Below are positions 56,005 to 64,000 of a stretch of 64,000 nt of DNA, piece after piece (the first letter of the stretch is position 1; each line of letters begins with the position of its first letter). This DNA is from Solicoccozyma terricola (lineage: Eukaryota; Basidiomycota; Tremellomycetes; Filobasidiales; Piskurozymaceae): assembly GCA_001600875.1 (NCBI GenBank), contig BCLD01000007.1, forward strand, positions 499,290 to 563,289, read 5' to 3'. The notes below the pieces were generated by a model, which was not told the DNA's origin, searched no databases, and saw only the letters and a program-made list of their open reading frames with translations. Made by a program: the position numbers and the translations under genes.

Positions 56005-56195
56005 CCAGTTCTCAGTTATTTCGGGTGTATCACTAGATGGGAGATAGATTGGTTATCTCATTCAATATCCCAGAGCCACGGGCAGAGGCAGAAATAAGAC
56101 TAGAGGCAAAAGCACAATTATATACACGACGAAAGACGTAGGACCATTGTCCAAGAAAACCTATAATCGCTAGCAGACAATCGACTATCATCCTC

Positions 56196-59100
56196 CTAAT
56201 GCCTTCCGAACGCGGTCTTCATAGAGTTGACCAAGCCTTTGAAACGAGAAGAGGACACGGGAGCGGATAGCCCAGTCGTGATCTGCGATTCCTTCCTGTG
56301 GAAGAGACCGCCAAACACCCCCGACTTGGACTTGAAGGGGCCGCTGGCCAGACGCGCGAAGCCAGCTTCGCCCTGCATGCCAGTGTAGCCCTCGCCGTAG
56401 CGCAACACGCCATCCCGTTCCGCCAACAGACGATCATAGGGATCTTCAGAATACTCGACGAGTCGACTGATGTCTCCAAGAGAACGGTGAGAGCGAAGCT
56501 TGCGACCATGTTTGCTCTCGTCGACGTGGACTAGCAAAGGCTCGTGAGAAATGGCACCGAGAATGACGGCTGTGCGTATGATTTTCTGTCAGCATCGTAA
56601 AGGAGCGATCAAACACGGAAACTGACGAGTCTGAGGCCTAGGACGAGTATGTTCTTCGACCACTGGGGCGAATGTTTTGCTGCGAATCCCCGTCACTGCA
56701 AACATGTCCGCGATCAGCTCGCATTCTGCAACGACACGCTCCACCTGAATCCACTCACAATCAGATCTCTGACGCTTAAGGTGTGAGGGCTTGAAGTAAC
56801 CGAACGGAGCTGATGTGGCTTGCTCGACGTTTTTCTCCTGACCTGTCCACTTGGGAGGGGTGGCTGGTTCGACCTTGGTTGATAACGCAGAGACATTCCT
56901 GGAGTGTTCCGCCGGGCGAATGTGTGTAGCATCGTCTTTCACGTCGGAGCGACGGCGATCGAGATTGACAGATTCCCTGAGAGGTATTACAACAGTGGAA
57001 CAAGGTATCATACTCTGTTCTTGCTGGACGTCGCTCAGAGTTAAGCGAGCATCTTCGACGATACCTGATGATAGAGTTCTGGGTCAACTGAGAACAGAAC
57101 CATCAGATGACGGCAGCACTCACGCTCTACGTTCTTTACCCATGAAGCAATGCGATCAAGTCTAGAATCCAGAGCTGTAACAGCACTTTCACTCGAGCCG
57201 GCAACTGCTGATGTTGGGCGAGTGGCAACGATGTGAGAACAAGCCACATATCCAAGCTCGCTCCTGACCTACCTGATTCCGAAGTAACACCAGTTGTTGG
57301 TCTAGTGAGGCTTCCCGAAGTCGTGCGATATCGCACAGCGTTGGTCTCTGACAAAGTAATGACAAAGATGAGCACCTCTACAAGGCAATAGCGTGGATTC
57401 CAACTCACGATCATTATGTACGATTTTCTCCCTCAACTCTGCAAACCTTGGGTTGGAGATGTTCACAGCTTGGTCGTATAGTACCTTTTTGTCCTTGTCG
57501 GCTGCGTCGTGGACAACAGTGTCAGCGAAACCCTTCAAAACTGAAGAGAAGCGGCAGATCTACCTTGTATGCTCCTTGCTATTGGTTCGATCTGGCTGAC
57601 TCTTTGGTTTTCGGCTGCGTGCGGAAGTCATTAGGGCGAGTTTCATATGAGGGAGCTGAGAAACACTTACCGAAAGACCTAGCTTCAGACGCCGACACCG
57701 GTCGACTAGCTTTGGCATCCATCATGCCAAGAATCACCTCTCGAGAACTGACTCTCTTCAATTCAGCGATGGATTTCATGCGAACGATAGTAGACGCTGT
57801 TGGCTGCTCCGTCTTCGCCTCGGGGATCTTAGTGGTGGCTTCAACTGGAGCCTCGGGATGGGCTTGAGCATGGTCGGGAACGTGCTGAGACGGCTTGCGG
57901 TGATGCTGCTTCCTGACAGTGATATTCACCTGGCTGACCTTGGTGTCGGCGACTGAGAAGATTCCAGGGTCAGCTCGTCAGCTCCGATCAGTGTGGTAAA
58001 CGCGACACAACACACCTTTCCCCTCCAGGACGACTGGGACTAGTTCCTTGTGGGAAGGTGCTATGCGAAGATGGCGGATTTCAGTATCGTCTTTTCCCCA
58101 CAGTAATTATCGCTCCTCACAGATTATTCGGGTGACGTTCAACCGAGAGCTCGTAGACTCTTGGAGCGGCGATGCGCTCGGTTTCGTCACCTCGAGTGGC
58201 TCCGTTTCCTTCGGGGTGTTATTGGGGACTTCAATACGACGGATGGTGCGCGCGCTTTGAGCCGGGGCTGCCGTTACAGGATCGACAACCGCTTCAGTGA
58301 GAGTCTGATCCATGGGCTTGTCAGCAGCGGCCGAAGCTGGCTCCGGTCGAGCGTCGAGTCGATCCTTTGCCTTTTTTTCTTTCTTAGCCTTGTTACGATT
58401 GGCATCTTTGCTTGACATGTGCGACATAGAAGCAGCTGAGCGAACAAAGGGAGGAGTAGTAATACCAGGTGAGGCAGCTGGCGAAAGAGCATAATGGTGA
58501 TAAACCTTCGAAGCGGTAAGTCGCTTGGCGTGATTTGGCTGAATCATGCCCTTGAGAAGGATTTCCATCGCTAACACCACAACAGGCAGTCAGCAGAAGG
58601 CGCATGCGAAGCCGGGCAGATATACTCACGCTTGGACATTCTCCAATCGCCGATCCAGACACCTGTCAAAGTCCTTTCGTAGTAGACCTTGAGCTGCTCT
58701 GGCGTCGCAAATTCCTCTTCCTCTGAGATCTCAAATGGAGTCCTACCGCTGAGGATCTCAAAGAAGGTAACCTAATAGGAGGTGATTGGTCAGCCCAGTG
58801 GAGTCGTGAGCGAAGTAAGCTGAGCTCACCCCCAGGGACCAGACGTCCGACAACCTCTCATCGTGTTTGATACCTCGAGCTCGCTGTGAGAGGGATGCAG
58901 AATAAGCAATTAGGAGCGAAAAGGGTCAGACGGCGATCTGGACGGGGATCCTTACAGGTGGATCCAAATACTCTGGCGTCCCCCAGCTAATCTCGCTGAA
59001 GAAAGGCTCCTTTTTCAATGGAGAGTGGACGAGAGACACGTCGCCACAACCGGTCAGGTCGATTTCAGCCAGGTCCCACTTTGTGGCGAACCCAAAATCT

Positions 59101-61911
59101 ACCAGGACTGGGATGTCGGCATGCGAGAGGAGGATGTTGCTGGGCTTGAGGTCATTGTGGGCTAGCATGCGCACAAATATCAGCTTCGCACGAATCTGAC
59201 GAAGATTGAAGTGTACCCACTGATGCCCTTATCGTGCAGATAAGCTACCGCGCTAGCAAGCTGTTTGAAGTAGCTTCGAGCTCGGTCTTCGGAAATGTTG
59301 ACAGGAATGAGCTGAGCGTAGTACGGCATGACAATCCTGCGATATCAAAGGGGGAGATCAGTGTGTGTAACGGCGCATGACCAGCCAAATCAACGCTCCG
59401 GCTACCACTTACAAGGCATAACTTGGTGTGATGATGAAGCTGTCAAAAGCCACCACGCTCGGATGTGGATCGCTTCGAAGTGTGCGAATGACCTTCATCT
59501 CACTCCACAGCGCACGGACACGAGCGGCGGTCGTCGGCGTCTTGGCTCTGTGTACGAGTTTAACTGCGATTCGAGAGTGATGATGCTGAGAAGCGATGAT
59601 TTGGCCAGCAGACATAGCGGGAAGATGCTGCTGGGTGAGGCGGTGCAGAGGATGGTATTGAGCTTGACGGGGTTTACAGACCCATACGGAACCCCAGTTT
59701 CCTGAGGGTGCAAGACCGAGTAAGACACTGAGATGAATGAGAGCAACGACGCCACCCACCGAAACCAATCTCTTCGACGAACTTGTATCGATCAGAAAGC
59801 ATTTGGTCGGAGAGCTAGAGAATGAGGAGTCGGAGGTCAACGCCAAGTTTGGAATTCATGTTGTCAACGGCACTCACCGAGAAGGTATCGGTTGCCATCT
59901 CGCCCTTGCCCTTGTCACCTTCTCTTGGTCCGTCCCTTTCCCCATCATCTTGACGACTCGAAGATGGATCCGTCGAGACGGTCGTATGAGTCACACAACT
60001 CGAGTTCGCCGCATCTTCTTGCGAAATAGTCATCGATTGCTCGCGATTATCATATCTGAAGGGTGAAGAATTGACCGATGGTACATGGGTGACAGACGTG
60101 TCAGCTTTGCCGAGATGAGATTGCTTCATCGAAGAATCAGTCCACATGGAATTATCCCCGCTTGGCGAGGTATCGAGCCGGAAGCTTTGCGCAGCTGAAC
60201 GACCTGATTTGACGGGCGTAGAATCGGATGCTGGATAAAAAGTATCTTCATCGACGAGACCTTGACTGATGAGACTATCATTTGGTGCGATTCTTATGTG
60301 ACGAGGAGTCGCAGGGTCGTCTAACGACGCGACGGCGGTCATCGCTTCGGAGCTGCTATTCCCACTCGCCTGGAGCAAGTTCTCATCGAGTTGTTCCGAA
60401 TCGCTCAAGTCTTTGTGGACCGACGATTGAGATGGATTGGACATAGTCATCGATAGATCCATGTACGAGCGAGTAGATGACGCGGAGATGGAGACTGATG
60501 CGAGAGATTCTCCACGAGAATCGTTGGTCTTGGTGATGAGGTTGTTCGCGGTGAGCGAGGTCGTAGAAGGAGCCGTCGATGGTTGGGTCGAATTTGGCGA
60601 TGCGGTAGTCGGAATATCAGTGAGGTCTTTGAGGTCCCAGGAGCGCTCCGAGCGAGGTATACCGACTTTCGAATGAACACGAACATCCTCTCCAGTCATC
60701 TCAGATCCTTTGACCTTGCCTGTCGGTCCGACGATCGGTACGCTCAACAAGTTCTCTCTGCTCGAGTTCCCACCTAACATGATCCTACCCATCTCCATCG
60801 CCCTACCTCTCAACCCATCCGCCGACAACATCCGTTTAACCATCGTCGTTTCTCTCTTTTTCTGACTAGCAGCAGGTGGAGGAGGCCTATTCGCATGAGT
60901 TCCCCTCGCAGGACCGGAAACGATACGCGTTTGGATGGAAGGGTTACCAGCGATAAGTGATAAAGCAGACGATTGTTGCATCGCTTTTGCAGTCCTAGCA
61001 TCGGCTTCAGAAGCTGCGATATCACTAGTTCGTGTGAATACATGTTCGTTGAGAGTTGAGATGGAAGATTGTTGTTTGATATAGTGGTAATCTTTACCTG
61101 CTATGACTTCGTCGTCTGAGACACCACTCCCAGTGTGGGTAGTTTCAACCTTGGATGGTGGTGGTGAAGGACCACCAAACGCCTTTGGACGAATGGGAAT
61201 AGGTCCATTCGGGACCTCCATCGTCCTGGTTCCAGGAGGATGAGGTGGTGTGAGTTTCAAACGAAGTCGAAGTCTACTTTTTGGTCGAGCGAGAGTTTGA
61301 CGTGGTGGAGTTATAGGAGTTTGATATGTCGTAGGAACGATAGTAGACACGGAGGTGGAAACGACATGACCACTACGAGAACTAATCGCAATATCATCAC
61401 GAGTGTTGGTTTCTCGTGAGAAGACTCGAGGATGAGGAGATGGAATTGGTTTCGAGATGCGTTTCTCCTCCATTGAAGAATCGATGACCTTGGTCTCGCC
61501 GCCGACGCCGACGACTCCTCCCTTCCCCGACCTGATGTTACCAGGCGAGCTTGTATTCGAATTACTACGCGCCGAAACCGCATCGCCCAACGGTGATCTC
61601 TCTACCTTTCCCTTCAACGCGTCTTCTCGCATCTTCGTTGACGAAGGAGCAACAGCGTCGCTCAAGATATCCACCATCACACCTTTCTTGAATCCACCAC
61701 CACCACCACCACTTATCATCGTGTTGTTCGACGCGTAAGGGTGGGGTTGGAACCGACGAGAGGTCGGTTCGATGTATTCTTTATCGATCGATTGGGAGGA
61801 AACGGGTCGAGAGGTTGCTTGAGTGGGTTTGGTTCGATGGGATTGATGTGTGGATAACGGGTGTGGTGTGGATGGTTGTGTCGCGATCGTAGTGGGAGGA
61901 GTTCGTGGCAT
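56196..61911 (-). CDS. Long Ser/Thr protein kinase with disordered N- and C-terminal arms
   Basis: A central kinase domain is flanked by about 680 N-terminal and several hundred C-terminal low-complexity residues, spread over many exons. The domain shows SDRYKFVEEIGFGNWGSVWV (glycine loop, split by an intron), the Lys in SRIAVKLVHR, the helix-C Glu in ALWSEMKVIRTL, the catalytic loop GISHNDLKPSNILLSHADIP, DFGFATKWDLAEIDL, and SWGTPEYLDPP in the P+1 loop. Then come LSDVWSLGVTFFEILSGRTP and MEILLKGMIQPNHAKRLTAS. HND replaces the usual HRD, so it is not an RD kinase. The N-terminal exon (61911 to about 59877) starts MPRTPPTTIATQPSTPHPLS. The C-terminal arm carries a basic RKQHHRKPSQHVPDHAQAH run and ends SSRFKGLVNSMKTAFGRH. 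I do not assign a named subfamily. The first non-ATG part of the frame (to 62064) is excluded. Confidence 0.82.
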
Positions 61912-63108
61912 GTTGTGATACGTCTGAAGGGGGTTGAAGGGGTTATCCGTGTGTCGGGAAGAGAGAGGGAGAGAGGGTGAGGGAAGTAGGAAGGTGGAAG
62001 GGAATGTTAAATAGGTTTGATCGTTTCTAATTTGCTGTTTGTAGACTGACGTGGTCGAAGACACTCACAACGGCTCCTGGATACTATATCAACTCCTAGC
62101 TCAGAAGGAAAGAGCCGTGACGCCCTGACGGCTTCGTTAAGCGTGGATGGAAGTGGCAGGTGATGGGAGGGAAGGAGTCGGTGGAGGTAGTGGTTGTCGA
62201 CGAGGTATGTTGCGTCGAGTGCCGAGTGTTGGTATGAGAATGATGAGGACGGGGGAAGAGGTGGTGGGGTGTATGGGTGTACGGGTGTATGGGTGTGCTG
62301 CGTGGATTTGTTATGATCCGTGTTGATGGGAGGATGTGCGTGCAGGGGATGGATGGGTTGTGCGAGGCAGATAGACGCGTAGACCCATCACTCAACACCC
62401 CCACACCGCACACCACACACCCACATCCACGCACAAGATCAAAACGCAGATGAAACGCACACAGAAGGCACAGGGACATACCACACACATCATTTCGTTT
62501 TCACCAATCATCATCGTACGTATCCGAATGGCCGCTATGCAATACTTTCCACATGGCGATACCGTATCCACATCCACATCCACATCCTGACTGGTTCAGT
62601 TGACATTCCCCCACCTCACCAGGAACGAGCGCAAAGTGGCGAAACATCTGAATACTTTTTCCCCTGACTGCGTAACACTTCTCACGATGGTCATTCGCTT
62701 GAGGACGCAGAACTCGCCACCCATAGGTTTGGGCGTTTTACATCTTTACCCGATGCTTTCCTTTCACTGTCTTTCCCACCTTGGCGTTTAAAAAATACAC
62801 GGACAGAGGTTTCACCCCCTATACCAAAGGGGAGAAAATGAAAGGGTTAGGTATGTTACAACTCCTTCAATCCCTGTTATCCGTCTTTCATAATGGTTTG
62901 GGGACACGGAGTGAAAGAACGAATCCCCCCCTCCCCCCTGTTGGTTTTGGGTATATATAGAGAGTCAGTTCAGGCTGGTGTTGTATTAGATTTCTCTCCA
63001 AGCCCCCTCGTGAATTTAAAACATAACGAACATACCAGCGAATTCAAAACACCATAACCATAACTTTGAATCTTCAAAACCTCTTTCTTGTTTTCCCAAT
63101 CCCTCGAG
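61912..63108. other. Divergent intergenic region, kinase promoter and secreted-protein promoter
   Basis: Nearly 1.2 kb. It contains GGTGTATGGGTGTACGGGTG-like runs near 62265-62300 and CACAC-rich stretches near 62395-62430. A TATA-like TATATATAG sits at 62952-62960, about 150 nt before the start at 63109. Minus-strand open frames are His/Thr/Pro low complexity. No gene is called. Confidence 0.6.
62952..62960 (+). promoter_or_regulatory. TATA-box candidate for the secreted-protein gene
   Basis: TATATATAG lies about 150 nt before the ATG at 63109, consistent with a 5' leader of around 100-120 nt. No transcription start can be read from sequence. Confidence 0.4.
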
Positions 63109-64000
63109 ATGCGCTCAGTATCTTTACTTGCATTCGTTGGAGTTGTCATCAATCTCGCAGGTCGAGAGGTGTTAGCAGTTCCTAGGAATGTGTACGTCTA
63201 TAACACTGACCTTCCTCGTGAGTTGTCTCTTAAAAGCCTGTATAAAGAGTTGCCGAACGTCTACTGAATTAGATCCAACGTACAGAAGAGATTACTGATG
63301 CAGTCGATGTGGAGACACCTATCCTCATCGATCCGTCGCCAACTGTTACCGAGATTATCGAGACATATTCAAAGATATATCCTACCCCACATGACCAAGA
63401 ACCGCCTTCTACCGACACCACTGCGACCCCAATTGAGGGTGGATCAGGGACATCCACTGGAGTTCCGGAATTAGCGTTTCCTCCACAAGAACGTGAGTGG
63501 CTCTACAATCGAAATCCTGGCTTGATCATTGGTATCTGAAATTCTCTTCTTGGAAAAATAGCGGTACCTCAGACAACTCCTGTTCCTGAAAGCAAACCAG
63601 AAGGTCTGTCCTTTCTTTTTTCCTTTCAATTCCTGGCATCTACGCCCCAGCCTGTGTTGGAGTACCGCTGCATACTGATTTAGATCCAAGGGCAAATTTA
63701 ATTGCTGATGCAGATTCAGCCATCCAAACACCGGCTGTTGATCTACCACCCACACCTGTGTCAGAGATTATTATTACTAGTACTACAATCGTCGTAGTTC
63801 CATTTACCCCAACTAGTATTACAACCCTCGTAGTTACAGTTACTCCAGAGCCCACCGCCGTGCTCGCGGCTGTAATCAACGATGTAATTGGCGGAGATCT
63901 GCTAGGTGCTTTCGGCTCTCATGGTGAGCTCTACAATTGAAATCTTACCTGATCATTTGAATCTCAATTATCGCCTCTGAATTAAAAAAAAAAACAGGGG
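63109..64000 (+). CDS. Secreted Thr/Val/Pro-rich protein, 3' end cut off by the window
   Basis: I do not recognise this gene. The first exon begins MRSVSLLAFVGVVINLAGRE then VLAVPRN, a clear signal peptide with cleavage probable after VLA. Following short exons encode TEEITDAVDVETPILIDPSP, VTEIIETYSKIYPTPHDQEP and a Gly/Thr linker, then AVPQTTPVPESKPE, then ADSAIQTPAVDLPPTPVSEI and IITSTTIVVVPFTPTSITTL. The last stretch contains an internal duplication (TSTTIVVV and TSITTLVV). Introns are at about 63218-63271, 63493-63561, 63604-63683 and 63924-63997, and two of them are similar in sequence. The pattern of many short exons and Thr/Val-rich repeats suggests a wall or secreted surface protein (inference). 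The gene runs off the right edge after an intron ending in a poly-A tract and CAG. Confidence 0.6.

Noticed and set aside
62096..62488. 130-aa minus-strand frame upstream of the kinase
   Set aside because: His/Thr/Pro low complexity from CAC-rich repeats. No link in frame to the kinase start at 61911.

Overview
The window reads as nuclear DNA of a basidiomycete fungus, most likely a yeast-like tremellomycete related to Cryptococcus, Kwoniella or Tremella. Genes are packed on both strands and interrupted by many 40-100 nt introns, mostly with GTGAGT-type donors. The plasma-membrane H+-ATPase is of the plant-like type known from basidiomycetes. Two intron-bearing tRNA-Pro genes are present, and there are no operons, ribosome binding sites, insertion sequences or CRISPR arrays. 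The class-level placement is inference from gene style and was not tested by a search. Splice sites were worked out by hand from frame continuity and family motifs, and several models add up to a whole number of codons. Boundaries should still be treated as good to within a few bases.

Layout, left half: 5'-truncated PMA1 H+-ATPase (+); RIC8 G-alpha exchange factor (+); a Mn-type cation diffusion facilitator (-); a small OB-fold protein that may be telomeric Ten1 (+); a 1,108-aa Ser-rich orphan (+); pyridoxamine-phosphate oxidase (-); an orphan (+); free-Met-R-sulfoxide reductase (+); CreC/WDR20 WD40 protein (-); an enlarged OGG1 8-oxoguanine glycosylase (+); a Ser-rich orphan (+); mitochondrial Pet127 (-); short coiled-coil protein SCOC (+); and RNase H1 with a mitochondrial leader (-).

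Layout, right half: two tRNA-Pro(UGG) copies (-); a small Cys-Cys/RG-tail protein (+); a very large Ecl1-type lifespan factor (-); about 1.5 kb of GC-skewed non-coding DNA; ORC5 with decayed Walker motifs (-); a NIF3-like small protein (-); a secreted GH16 glucanase (+); complex I subunit NUXM (+); a GH5 exo-beta-1,3-glucanase (-); ribosome maturation factor SDO1/SBDS (-); a mitochondrial Mmc1-like protein (+); mitochondrial malic enzyme (+); a long protein kinase (-); and a 3'-truncated secreted Thr/Val-rich protein (+).

The genes are mostly unrelated housekeeping functions. The recurrent themes are mitochondria (PET127, RNH1, NUXM, MMC1-like, MAE1), beta-glucan wall remodelling (GH16, GH5) and genome maintenance (OGG1, ORC5, RNH1, possible Ten1). 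I see no cluster that amounts to a new multi-gene system. The most unusual signals are long poly-C/poly-G tracts in introns and intergenic DNA (up to 48 nt, several in the malic enzyme introns), a start codon split by an intron in RNH1, a 17-nt micro-exon in the GH16 gene, ORC5 without recognisable ATP-binding motifs, related introns in the last gene, and the anomalous GC-rich stretch near 37.7-38.5 kb.
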